48,937 nucleotides of DNA from JAOZTV01 sp965371805 (GTDB lineage: Bacteria; Acidobacteriota; Aminicenantia; UBA2199): the NCBI GenBank assembly GCA_965371805.1, contig CBDUZW010000035.1:1-48937 (forward strand). Direction: 5' to 3'. The translations under genes and the position numbers were made by a program. The notes beneath the pieces were generated by a model that saw only the letters and a program-made list of their open reading frames with translations, ran no database searches and was not told the origin of the DNA. This document shows positions 8,418-16,345 of the stretch, in pieces; within the stretch, counting starts at the first letter, position 1, and every line of letters begins with the position of its first letter.

Positions 8418-9230
8418 ATGTCTATAATATTTCTCCTTCTAGCAGTTATTTCATCTTTAAGTATAGCAGTCCTTCTCAGAAATTTTGAGTTTAGAGGTGC
8501 AAATAGGGTTGTCATAATTGCATTTAATTATATCTCTGCAGGAACATTAGGATTATTAATGGCAGGTACTCATCAAATAGGAAGTGGTATTTATCTTTTT
8601 GGAAGTATTCTGGGTTTGTTTTTTGTTGTTGCTTTCATCTTATTCAGCAAAGCTATTAAATTGAAAGGCATAGCCAGTACTGTAACAATAGGAAGGTTAT
8701 CTCTGGCTGTACCTGTACTTGCTTCAATACTTTTTTGGGGAGAACAGCCAGATTTATTAGAAATTGGCAGCCTGCTGATTATTTTTTTTATAATTTTTCT
8801 ATGGGAAGGAAAAATTGGAAAAATCTCTCTTATTCTTATAACTATTTTTATGTTATTTGGATCAATTGATACATCAATTAAATTTTTCAAAATTAAATAT
8901 CCGGTTTCAGATGACGGCTCTTTTCTGGTAGTGATATTTTATTCTGCTGCTGTCTGGAGCTGGATCTATCTTATATATAAAAAAGAAAAAATAAAGCAAA
9001 AAGATCTATTTTCAGGATTACTTCTAGGAATACCAAATTATTTTTCTACTTATTTTTTGTTAAAATCCCTTGAACTGGTTCCGGCTTATGTGACTTTTCC
9101 TTTCATCAATATCGGGTTGATTGTATCATCAGGATTGATAGGACATTTTTTATTTAAGGAACAATTATCAAAAAAAAAGATATTATTGATGGCTATGGGA
9201 ATTATAGCCGTTTTTTTTCTAACTAGTTAA
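8418..9230 (+). CDS. DMT-superfamily (EamA-like) permease
   Basis: A 270-residue, almost entirely hydrophobic protein with about 9-10 TM segments, the usual size of EamA/DMT permeases. The duplicated half structure is visible: an inner pattern around SKAIKLKGIASTVTIGRLSLAVPVLASILFW-type residues (about 75-107, at the end of the first half) and LKSLELVPAYVTFPFIN (about 215-232) in the second half. It probably exports or takes up a small metabolite at the inner membrane; the substrate cannot be read from sequence. The start has no SD and is predicted to be leaderless. It is convergent with the kinase gene. Confidence 0.75.
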   Translation: MSIIFLLLAVISSLSIAVLLRNFEFRGANRVVIIAFNYISAGTLGLLMAGTHQIGSGIYLFGSILGLFFVVAFILFSKAIKLKGIASTVTIGRLSLAVPVLASILFWGEQPDLLEIGSLLIIFFIIFLWEGKIGKISLILITIFMLFGSIDTSIKFFKIKYPVSDDGSFLVVIFYSAAVWSWIYLIYKKEKIKQKDLFSGLLLGIPNYFSTYFLLKSLELVPAYVTFPFINIGLIVSSGLIGHFLFKEQLSKKKILLMAMGIIAVFFLTS

Positions 9231-9289
9231 TCCGGTATAGTTTAAGTCAAAGCAGCACAATTGGAATAATAATTTTTTAAATTAAAGCA

Positions 9290-10693
9290 TTATATTAAAT
9301 CTAATGCATCGGAGAATAAAATTGTGCTGATAATAAAGAATATAATAAACAACATAAATATCATTACTCCAATCATTGGTCTATCATTTATCAGGTGAAC
9401 AAAACTATTTGTCCATCGTTTTGTAAGTGTAAAAGGACATTGTACCGGGGCAAATCCGTCATTTATTTTATGAAGCATTGACTGCATCTCTTTAACACTC
9501 TGATAGCGGTCAATAGGGTTTTTACTAAGTCCCTTTGATAACAAATGAGATAGATCTGCCGGAACTGCCGGTTGAAACTTATTTGCGACCATCATTGCAA
9601 ATTTAGGTTTTTCTGTTGAGATAGCCTTTAGTAAAGCGCTTAATGAAGCCTTAGGTTTAAGATATGATTTTAATGTTAAAAACTCATAAAATAGTGCAGT
9701 TAAACCATATACGTCTGTTCTTCCATCGTGTTTATCGTTCAATCCTTCAGCTTGTTCAGGTGACATATAAGCCAGTGTACCAATAGCAAAATCATTCTCT
9801 GTCTCTATCATTCTTTCCCTGGATGGAAGTATCTTGTCAGCTTCTTTAATCTCATTTTCAAATTTATCCAATAATTTATTGAAGATACCTTTGCTTTCAT
9901 TTGATTTTAATCTTTTTGATATTCCCCAATCCATTACCATTACTTCCCCATGTTCACCTATCATAATGTTTCCAGGTTTTATATCTCTATGAATAATTCT
10001 ATTATAGTGAGCAAACTCTATTGCTTTTAGCATCTCCATGAATATACTGACTCTATATCCAAAAGAGTATTTTTTATGGTATTCTCTATCTCCTCCCTTA
10101 AGTTTTCCAATTATAGACAGTAGTGTCTCTCCCGGAGCATATTTCATGACAAAATAGTATTGTCCATTATTATCTATTCCAACATCATGAATTGGAACAA
10201 TATTTGGGTGCTCAAGATGACCAACAATACGAATCTCATTAACAAATCTCATCAACATCATCGAATTATGCAGATCCTTTTTTAATCTTTTTATCGCCAC
10301 TAATCTATATATATCTCTATCGAGAGCTAATTCAACATCTCCAGCTCCACCCTCTCCAATTTTCTTCAGTATTTCATATCTCTGTTGTGTGTCAACAACA
10401 AATTTCATATTACCTGTACTACTGTCAATCTTTGGAAGTATTGTAAAGGATTTAATTGTATCGGTGGGAAGTTTATTTAATTCATTTTTGTCAAACTCTA
10501 TTACTTCCGGTAATGTATCCGGCTTTGCTGGAATACCTCTTGTGTGATTTTCATTCGCAATAGGTTCCTTGATGTTTCTAATATCAGTTATCGCATGATT
10601 TATAATATTTGTTGATTCTAAAAACACCTGTTTTAATGGATCGGACTCATTTATGTCGTTCAAATTTATCTTTCTTGTTTCATTGTCAATCAT
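9290..10693 (-). CDS. Membrane-anchored Ser/Thr protein kinase
   Basis: A 467-residue Hanks-type kinase. After a 100-residue N-terminal region, the kinase domain spans about 105-410: glycine loop GEGGAGDV (113-120), catalytic Lys135 in VAIKRLKK, Glu153, HRDIKPGN loop (235-242), metal-binding DWG (255-257, where most kinases have DFG) and an activation-end motif MSPEQAEG. A single TM (about 438-460) lies near the C-terminus with almost nothing beyond it, so this is a tail-anchored kinase without an external sensor. SD is GAGGAGG. An inverted repeat lies directly before the SD. It is divergent from the ECF sigma gene; a functional link is possible but not shown. Confidence 0.9.
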   Translation of the reverse strand: MIDNETRKINLNDINESDPLKQVFLESTNIINHAITDIRNIKEPIANENHTRGIPAKPDTLPEVIEFDKNELNKLPTDTIKSFTILPKIDSSTGNMKFVVDTQQRYEILKKIGEGGAGDVELALDRDIYRLVAIKRLKKDLHNSMMLMRFVNEIRIVGHLEHPNIVPIHDVGIDNNGQYYFVMKYAPGETLLSIIGKLKGGDREYHKKYSFGYRVSIFMEMLKAIEFAHYNRIIHRDIKPGNIMIGEHGEVMVMDWGISKRLKSNESKGIFNKLLDKFENEIKEADKILPSRERMIETENDFAIGTLAYMSPEQAEGLNDKHDGRTDVYGLTALFYEFLTLKSYLKPKASLSALLKAISTEKPKFAMMVANKFQPAVPADLSHLLSKGLSKNPIDRYQSVKEMQSMLHKINDGFAPVQCPFTLTKRWTNSFVHLINDRPMIGVMIFMLFIIFFIISTILFSDALDLI

Positions 10694-10706
10694 ACTGCCT
10701 CCTCTT

Positions 10707-10738
10707 GTATAATAAAAATGCTTTATTTTTTATTATAC
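10707..10738 (-). promoter_or_regulatory. Inverted repeat directly before the kinase SD
   Basis: Perfect 12-bp arms GTATAATAAAAA (10707-10718) and complement (10727-10738), separated by 8 bases. On the minus strand it ends immediately before AAGAGGAGGCAG and the kinase start. It could be an operator, or an RNA hairpin affecting translation. It also contains TATAAT-like words and may simply include the promoter. Confidence 0.45.
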
Positions 10739-10872
10739 TACAAAGTAAAAAAATAAAAAAAGTAAAGAATATTTTTTATTGTAATATTATGTATTTTATA
10801 GCATACTACAATGTAGGAGATAAAAAAAGATAAATGGAATAATTATTTTTTTATTTACTCTTACCTATATGA

Positions 10873-10921
10873 AACCTAAGTTGAGCGATTTTAGTAAGCC
10901 TCGCTCAATTTAGGTTGGAGG
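10873..10921 (+). promoter_or_regulatory. 16-bp inverted repeat directly before the sigma-factor SD
   Basis: Left arm AACCTAAGTTGAGCGA (10873-10888), 12-base loop, right arm TCGCTCAATTTAGGTT (10901-10916). All 16 pairs form, one of them G-U. The right arm abuts the SD GGAGG (10917-10921) of the ECF sigma gene. Placement suggests an operator for a dimeric regulator or an mRNA structure next to the ribosome site. It is not followed by a T run, so a terminator is unlikely. Confidence 0.6.
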
Positions 10922-10928
10922 TGGATTT

Positions 10929-11462
10929 TTGAAACTTGATGTTGTTATGGATAATTTCAATTTCATTTATAGATGTGCATACCGATATTCAGGTAACAAA
11001 CTTGATGCGGAAGATCTGACTCAGGAGACAATGTTTTCAGCCTATAAAAGTTTTAATCAACTTAAAGATAAACAAAAATGTAAAAGCTGGATGTTCTCTA
11101 TATTAAGAAATAATTATCTAAGAATGGTTTCCAAAAACAAAAAAACTAAACATGAAAGCATTGATGACCATATTGATGATGTTTATGAAGAAAGTAATCT
11201 TGATTATTTCAAAGAATTTTCAAACGAGCATCTTCATAAGACATTAAAGATATTCCCTGAAAAATATAAAACACCTCTTCTACTTTTTTATTTTAGTGAT
11301 TTTTCTTATAAGAGAATTGCAGATATCATGGAAATTCCGATTGGAACTGTTATGTCAAGGATAGCAAGAGCAAAGGTTCATTTAAGAAAAAATCTGAGTA
11401 AATTAGGGAGTATTGGAAAAAAAAATGTAATAAATTATGACCTTAAAAGGGAGAATTCATAA
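10929..11462 (+). CDS. ECF-type RNA polymerase sigma factor
   Basis: A 177-residue ECF sigma factor. Region 2 (about 5-75) has FIYRCAYRYSGNKLDAEDLTQE, the classical DAEDLTQE core-binding and -10 recognition segment. Region 4 (about 105-160) has YKTPLLLFYFSDFSYKRIA followed by the IPIGTVMSRIARAK recognition helix. The start is TTG with a strong SD (GGAGG) 7 bases before; no better ATG exists upstream. The stop overlaps the anti-sigma start (TAATG). The operon continues with a Cys-rich secreted protein that is a probable target. Confidence 0.92.
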   Translation: MKLDVVMDNFNFIYRCAYRYSGNKLDAEDLTQETMFSAYKSFNQLKDKQKCKSWMFSILRNNYLRMVSKNKKTKHESIDDHIDDVYEESNLDYFKEFSNEHLHKTLKIFPEKYKTPLLLFYFSDFSYKRIADIMEIPIGTVMSRIARAKVHLRKNLSKLGSIGKKNVINYDLKRENS

Positions 11463-11776
11463 TGGAATGTAAAAAATATTGGGAAATATTAGAAGTATCC
11501 ACCCTGGATAGGATGAAAATAGAAAAGACTAGAAAAAAACTGGACGACCATATAAATTCATGTCAACTATGTAAAGAAAAATTTAGTAAAGTTGAAGAAT
11601 ATGACAAGAAAACGAAGGCTGAAATGGCTGATATAGATGTCCCGGAAGAATTAAAATCTAAAATCAAACTGAATCTAGTGGGTGTGAACATTAAGGCTTC
11701 AAAAAATCACAAAAGTCTTATTATAGCGGGGAGTCTTATTCTAGTAATATTATTAGTATTATGGATTATAATTTAA
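11462..11776 (+). CDS. Zinc-finger anti-sigma factor (zf-HC2 type)
   Basis: A 104-residue membrane protein. The N-terminal domain has the HxxxCxxC motif (HINSCQLC, about 29-36) of zinc-binding anti-sigma domains. A single TM lies at about 83-103, with almost no periplasmic tail. It overlaps the sigma gene by one base, as usual for sigma/anti-sigma pairs, and should bind and inhibit that factor at the inner membrane. With no real external domain, the signal may be sensed by the HC2 domain itself (redox or metal) or by a partner. Confidence 0.85.
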   Translation: MECKKYWEILEVSTLDRMKIEKTRKKLDDHINSCQLCKEKFSKVEEYDKKTKAEMADIDVPEELKSKIKLNLVGVNIKASKNHKSLIIAGSLILVILLVLWIII

Positions 11777-11821
11777 AAAGTAAAAGATATTTAAGATATA
11801 TCAAAAAAATGGAGGAATAAA

Positions 11822-12247
11822 ATGAAAAAAATTATTTTAGTTTTAGTTACATTATCACTGATATTAACTTTACCCGTATTTAATAGCATGTTATCTGCGG
11901 ATGCGAATGCATATAATGCAGGTTCTGGTTCTGATCAGAAAACAGTAAAGAAAGCAAAAAAAGCACTCACTTTATGCGGAAGCTGCGGAGAGTTGAAAGG
12001 CGGAGAAAAATGCTGTGCAAAAGATGCAAAGAAATGTTCCAAGTGTTCGTTGAATGCAGGTTCCCCCGGTTGCTGTAAGATCAAAAAGGGTAAGGATGTA
12101 AAGCTATGTAGTAAATGTGGTGATATAGCCGGCAGTGAAAAATGCTGTGCAAAAGATGCAAAAAAGTGTTCCAAATGTGGTTTAAATGCAGGGTCACCTG
12201 CTTGTTGTAAGGTTGATAAAACCAAAGCAAAACATAAACATAATTAA
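11822..12247 (+). CDS. Secreted 16-Cys protein with two tandem repeats
   Basis: A 141-residue exported protein. The signal peptide ends near ADANA (about residue 30). The mature part is two copies of a 37-residue unit with the pattern CxxCGxxxGxxKCCAKDAKKCSKCxLNAGSPxCCK, each with 8 Cys, followed by a Lys/His tail (KHKHN). The two units share near-identical DNA, a sign of recent duplication. The pattern suggests metal or cluster binding, or a redox buffer in the periplasm. It has its own SD (GGAGG) and follows the sigma/anti-sigma pair by 45 bases, so it is probably the effector of that regulon. I know no named family for it. Confidence 0.75.
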   Translation: MKKIILVLVTLSLILTLPVFNSMLSADANAYNAGSGSDQKTVKKAKKALTLCGSCGELKGGEKCCAKDAKKCSKCSLNAGSPGCCKIKKGKDVKLCSKCGDIAGSEKCCAKDAKKCSKCGLNAGSPACCKVDKTKAKHKHN

Positions 12248-12257
12248 TCTTTTCCTT

Positions 12258-12294
12258 GTAAAGGGGGGTAGAGAATCATCTCTACTCCTTTTAC
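12258..12294 (+). terminator. Hairpin ending the sigma operon
   Basis: Core stem GGGGTAGAGA / TCTCTACTCC around an ATCA loop (12275-12278), extended by A-T and G-U pairs to about 12261 and 12292. It follows the Cys-rich gene by about 10 bases. Confidence 0.6.
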
Positions 12295-12414
12295 ACTTTT
12301 AAAATTCTTAACTATTATCTTATAAATAATTTAAAGAAAATTTAGATTTTGTTTACCTTCTCAATATTATAGATTTTTTTATTATTATATGTATAATCAT
12401 AATTGGGGGTTAAT

Positions 12415-12990
12415 GTGAATTTTACAATTATTTATGGATCTGTACGAAGTGAACGCCAGGGTATTAAAGCTGTCAATTTTATTAAAAATCAGGTAATGCA
12501 GAGAGGACATGACGTATCAATAATTGACCCGGTTGAATATGAACTTCCATTCCTGGACAAGATGTATAAAGAATACCAAAAAGGGGAAGCACCTGAAAAT
12601 ATGGAGAAAATTGCAGAAATTTTCAGAAATAGTGATGGTTTTATATTTGTTACCGCTGAATACAACCATAGTATCCCATCTGTTCTAAAAAACATGATTG
12701 ATCATTTTATGAATGAATATTTCTGGAAACCGGCAGCAATTGTCTGCTATTCGGCAGGCAATTTCGGCGGTGTCAGAGCTGCGGTTAATTTGAGGGTTAT
12801 CCTGGGGGAAGTGGGGCTGGTTTCAATACCATCAATTTTTCCAATCTCAAAAATAGGAGATTCTTTTGATGAAGTGGGGACGGATCTTTCCGGCAAATAT
12901 TCGAGGAGAATTAAAAAATTTCTAGATGAGTTTTTTTGGTATTCAAATACCTTAAAGGAGGGACGAAAAAAAGGTACACCATATTCATAA
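12415..12990 (+). CDS. NADPH-dependent FMN reductase family protein
   Basis: A 191-residue flavodoxin-like protein. It shows the FMN phosphate loop GSVRSERQG near residue 9 and the family motif TAEYNHSIPSVLKNMIDH near residue 82, followed by CYSAGNFGGVRA. It probably reduces FMN or quinone-like substrates in the cytoplasm. Start choice: the reading frame is open from a TTG at 12403, but GTG 12415 has GGGGGT 5-6 bases upstream and gives the normal N-terminus (NFTIIYGS). A TATAAT lies at 12392-12397. It is probably co-transcribed with the HD-GYP gene, which starts 12 bases after it. Confidence 0.8.
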   Translation: MNFTIIYGSVRSERQGIKAVNFIKNQVMQRGHDVSIIDPVEYELPFLDKMYKEYQKGEAPENMEKIAEIFRNSDGFIFVTAEYNHSIPSVLKNMIDHFMNEYFWKPAAIVCYSAGNFGGVRAAVNLRVILGEVGLVSIPSIFPISKIGDSFDEVGTDLSGKYSRRIKKFLDEFFWYSNTLKEGRKKGTPYS

Positions 12991-13002
12991 ACGGAGAATT
13001 TA

Positions 13003-14748
13003 ATGGAAAAAATAATAAATGGATTAATAGGTAAATGGAAAGTCAAATTTTTGTTTTCAAAACCTATTATTGCAGCTTTTTTTATTGGGAGCGTCATACA
13101 TATACTCCAACAATTTAACTCTGTCTTTTTTTTAAAAAGAAGCTATATTTCAAAATTAATTGATGAATTTTCAATCTCTTTTATCGCTTTGGTTGTACAT
13201 ATTTTAGTTCCCTATATTATTCCTTTTATAATCTCTACTTTCGGTAAGTATATAACAGAATTTATTCAGAAAGAGAGTCTGATGAAATATCCACAATCAA
13301 ACCCGAATATAGTCATGAAGATATGTAACTCAGGTGAAGTAGTCTTTATTAATAATATTGGAGAGCAGTACTGTGAAAAATTTGGAATAAAAGAAGAGGA
13401 ATGTCATAAACTATTGCCTGATGATTATTTAAAAATAATTAATAATTTGATAAAGACAAACAGTGATATCTCAGTTTACAAACAATATGAAGATCATATA
13501 TTTGATTATAAGTTTACATCATTTTTTGGAGAAGATGCAGTCTTTGTTTCAGGAGTAGATGTTACTCATTTGAAAAGGTTAGAATCGATTGTTGGCAATG
13601 CAAATTCGAAAATGGCAGAGATTATGCTTTTTTTTGATCAGTCTGTAGAACTGTATAAGAATAGAACTTTTGATATTGAAAACCAAAATAAAAAAATGAT
13701 GGATCTATTATTAAAAGATAGTGCCGATGATACAGCAGATAAAGCTGATTATATATTTTTGACAGGGAGGATAGAGTCTACGAAACTTGCAGGTTATATT
13801 TATTGTAAGGAAGAAGGAAAAATAAAGAAATGTCCTAAGGAAATTCTCATCGATTCTGATAAAGATAGTGTTGCAATTGTGAAGGGAGTAGACGGAGGGA
13901 CTTATTCTAATTGGAATGATGAATTTACTAATATTGAGGATTATCAGGAATTATTTCATCCAGATGTAAGAGAAAAAGTTGGAACTGTCAGTGGATTTGC
14001 TACATTTCATAGTGGAGATGTTGCTTTAATTGCTTTTTATAAAACAAAGTATGTAAATAAATATGACTTAAATATATTAAAGAGTATAGCAACATATAGT
14101 AACTCTCTTGGGATTTTACTAAATAAAAGCCTGGAAGTGGAAAATGCATTTATATACACTGTTGAATCACTTGCAAGAGCGGCTGAAGCCAATGATGATG
14201 ATACCGGAGATCACATACTAAGGGTTAATGAATATTCGAAAATTTTGGCAGAGGCAGTAGGAATGGACGCTGATTTTGTCAAAACAATCCATTTTTCGGC
14301 ACAGATGCACGATGTAGGAAAGATTCATATACATCCGGATATTTTAAAAAAACCGGGGAAATTGACTGATGAAGAATTTAAAAAAATGAAAGCACATCCT
14401 TTTTTCGGTAGGAAAATCCTTGGTAATTCTCCTAAATTAAAAATGGCAAGGGAGATAGCTGAATCTCACCACGAAAAATGGAACGGGAGAGGTTATCCAA
14501 AAGGTTTAAAAGGTGAAGAAATACCTATATCCGGTAGAATTGTAAATTTAGTTGATATTTATGATGCACTCAGGCAAAAAAGAGTTTATAAACCATCGTT
14601 TTCTCACCAGAAGGCATATGAAATAATAACCGAAGGAGATGGGAGGGTTAATCCTACAGAGTTTGATCCTTTACTATTGGAAGCGTTTAAAAATATACAT
14701 GAAAAATTTGATGATATCTTTGAAAAATTCCACCCGAATGAATCCTGA
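13003..14748 (+). CDS. HD-GYP domain protein with membrane anchor (putative c-di-GMP phosphodiesterase)
   Basis: A 581-residue protein. There are two N-terminal TM segments (about 24-42 and 58-82), a PAS-like region (about 100-195), a GAF-like region (about 240-370) and a C-terminal HD-GYP domain (about 385-570). Catalytic features are intact: the HILRVNEYS His, HD pair H436-D437 in HDVGK, the HHEKWNGRGYPKG segment with GYP at 497-499, and DIYDAL. It should hydrolyse cyclic di-GMP or a related cyclic dinucleotide at the inner membrane in response to a signal read by the PAS/GAF parts. No cyclase gene is nearby. Confidence 0.88.
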   Translation: MEKIINGLIGKWKVKFLFSKPIIAAFFIGSVIHILQQFNSVFFLKRSYISKLIDEFSISFIALVVHILVPYIIPFIISTFGKYITEFIQKESLMKYPQSNPNIVMKICNSGEVVFINNIGEQYCEKFGIKEEECHKLLPDDYLKIINNLIKTNSDISVYKQYEDHIFDYKFTSFFGEDAVFVSGVDVTHLKRLESIVGNANSKMAEIMLFFDQSVELYKNRTFDIENQNKKMMDLLLKDSADDTADKADYIFLTGRIESTKLAGYIYCKEEGKIKKCPKEILIDSDKDSVAIVKGVDGGTYSNWNDEFTNIEDYQELFHPDVREKVGTVSGFATFHSGDVALIAFYKTKYVNKYDLNILKSIATYSNSLGILLNKSLEVENAFIYTVESLARAAEANDDDTGDHILRVNEYSKILAEAVGMDADFVKTIHFSAQMHDVGKIHIHPDILKKPGKLTDEEFKKMKAHPFFGRKILGNSPKLKMAREIAESHHEKWNGRGYPKGLKGEEIPISGRIVNLVDIYDALRQKRVYKPSFSHQKAYEIITEGDGRVNPTEFDPLLLEAFKNIHEKFDDIFEKFHPNES

Positions 14749-14816
14749 TTCAAATCAAGGGCTAACTACGCATTAATATTTTAATATTGTTAATAAGTTC
14801 TTAAGTCTTCTGCTGG

Positions 14817-14850
14817 TTGAATTTTTAAATGAATTATTACATAATATAGT
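14817..14850 (+). promoter_or_regulatory. Leaderless-type promoter for the MORN gene
   Basis: TTGAAT (14817-14822), 17-base spacer, CATAAT (14840-14845), then 5 bases to the ATG. No SD is present. Confidence 0.55.
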
Positions 14851-15585
14851 ATGAAAAAATATTTATTAGCAATTTGTGTTATTTTTATTTTCACCCATCT
14901 ATTTTCTGATATTGTAAATTTGAAGTATATAAAAAAACAATTAGATGAATTGTACTATTTAATAGGGGACTCAAAACCATTTACAGGTACCGCTGTTGAT
15001 TACTATAAGGATGGTCAGAAAAAGAGAGAAATAGAATATAAAGAGGGTAAATTCCATGGTCAATATGTCATGTGGAAAAGAAAAGGATGGAAGAGTCTGG
15101 AGATAAGTTACAGAAGTGGAGTCATACATGGCAAATTTATTATATGGCAGAATAAAAACAACAAGCAAAAAGAGATAGGGTATTTTGATGGGAAAAAATC
15201 AGGCTTAACTAGAGAGTGGTATAAAACCGGGGAAAGACGTTCTGAAACCAAATATAAGGATGGGCAAAAACAGGGGGAGTTTATACTTTGGCACATAAAA
15301 GGACATATTGATACTCAATTCACATATAAGGATGGGAAAAAACATGGAACCTATCTGAAGTGGAATATAAAAGGATTTATTGAAGCTGACATCAAATATA
15401 AGGATGGGCTTAAACATGGAAAAGCAATGGAATGGTTTAAGGAAGGAGTAATAAAGAGTGAAATAAATTATTTTAATGGTAAGTTTCATGGGAAGCGGAT
15501 AGAAATGGATATTAATGGAAATGCTTTAAAATTCGAAACCTGGATTCATGGGAAGAAACTGAAACTTAAGGAAAATAAATCTTAA
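14851..15585 (+). CDS. MORN-variant repeat protein (YwqK-like)
   Basis: A 244-residue exported protein with a signal peptide (about 1-19). About eight repeats of roughly 22-24 residues follow the pattern YKDGKxHGxxxxWxxxGxxxxExxY, from FTGTAVDYYKDGQ to YFNGKFHGK. This is the MORN-variant or YwqK-like repeat, a beta-hairpin solenoid often seen in secreted proteins of Bacteroidetes and Spirochaetes. Function is not predictable. It starts leaderless-style. Its TAA shares the palindrome TTAA with the stop of the convergent LysE gene (4-base tail overlap). Confidence 0.8.
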   Translation: MKKYLLAICVIFIFTHLFSDIVNLKYIKKQLDELYYLIGDSKPFTGTAVDYYKDGQKKREIEYKEGKFHGQYVMWKRKGWKSLEISYRSGVIHGKFIIWQNKNNKQKEIGYFDGKKSGLTREWYKTGERRSETKYKDGQKQGEFILWHIKGHIDTQFTYKDGKKHGTYLKWNIKGFIEADIKYKDGLKHGKAMEWFKEGVIKSEINYFNGKFHGKRIEMDINGNALKFETWIHGKKLKLKENKS

Positions 15586-16253
15586 ATTTTTTGCAATACA
15601 AATGATTCGACTGCTTTGTAAATGAAATATGAACTGAAAATAATCAAAATATATCCTAAAATTCTAGTTATTTTTGCAGTTCTTGCTGGATTGAAAATGT
15701 TTTTCATTTTCTTTGTTATGAATATAATTAACATAAAATATGTGACTGCTCCAAAAATAACTGTGAGAACGAAGCCTATTTCATAATCTAATCTGAGCGG
15801 TATCCTTATATTTAAACTATCAAGGAACTTTAATCCAATCATCCAGGATAAAATCCCTAAAGGATTTACCATAACCATTGCAAGACCTTTAAAAAAAGCC
15901 CATCGTTTTCTTTTTATTTTTAAGACTAACTGTTCCTCTTTTCGTTCAATAATTTTTGCATCCTTTATTGAAAAAAAACCTAGTATCCCCGTTATTATTG
16001 CGGTAATAATGAAGAATATTCCTTCGAGATTATAATGCGAATCACGAAATGGACTGATTCCAAAAAATGCGGTCATCGCCCATACTGCATCTCCAATGCC
16101 AGCGCCAAATGCAATTGCTATTGCCTGAGGATACAGTTTTTTTAATGAATAATTAAAAACTTCAAGATTTACCGGTCCTATTGGGATACATAATAAAAAT
16201 CCGATAATGAAAGAAGATAAATAAAAATAAACTATTGGTGCATATTGTTCCAT
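15582..16253 (-). CDS. LysE-family amino-acid or metabolite exporter
   Basis: A 223-residue hydrophobic protein with about 6 TMs. The N-terminal GFLLCIPIGPVNLEVFNYSL is the typical LysE/RhtB first helix (PxGPxN motif), and NPLGILSWMIG near residue 123 is the internal second motif. It exports an amino acid or similar compound across the inner membrane; the substrate is unknown. A leaderless-type promoter precedes the ATG and no SD is seen. Confidence 0.8.
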   Translation of the reverse strand: MEQYAPIVYFYLSSFIIGFLLCIPIGPVNLEVFNYSLKKLYPQAIAIAFGAGIGDAVWAMTAFFGISPFRDSHYNLEGIFFIITAIITGILGFFSIKDAKIIERKEEQLVLKIKRKRWAFFKGLAMVMVNPLGILSWMIGLKFLDSLNIRIPLRLDYEIGFVLTVIFGAVTYFMLIIFITKKMKNIFNPARTAKITRILGYILIIFSSYFIYKAVESFVLQKI

Positions 16254-16288
16254 ATATTATATTCTACCAAGATGAGGAGAAAAGTCAA
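16254..16288 (-). promoter_or_regulatory. Leaderless-type promoter for the LysE gene
   Basis: On the minus strand, TTGACT (16288-16283), 16-base spacer, TAGAAT (16266-16261), then 7 bases to the ATG. A second TATAAT word at 16261-16256 is too close to the ATG to serve that start. Confidence 0.5.
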
Positions 16289-16300
16289 ATACAGCTGATT

Positions 16301-16330
16301 AAAAAAGGGAGAGAATTATCTCCCTTTTTT
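16301..16330. terminator. Perfect bidirectional terminator hairpin
   Basis: A 12-bp stem AAAAAAGGGAGA / TCTCCCTTTTTT with loop GAATTA. It ends the minus-strand barrel gene 16 bases past its stop and lies just upstream of the LysE promoter. Confidence 0.85.
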
Positions 16331-16345
16331 AATCATTGAATTGAA

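Noticed and set aside
11935..12225. Minus-strand frame of 96 codons over the Cys-rich gene
   Set aside because: It is antisense to a gene with signal peptide and SD, and its own repeats only mirror that gene.
12403..12414. TTG start for the FMN reductase
   Set aside because: It would place the GGGGGT ribosome site inside the coding region; GTG 12415 fits better.
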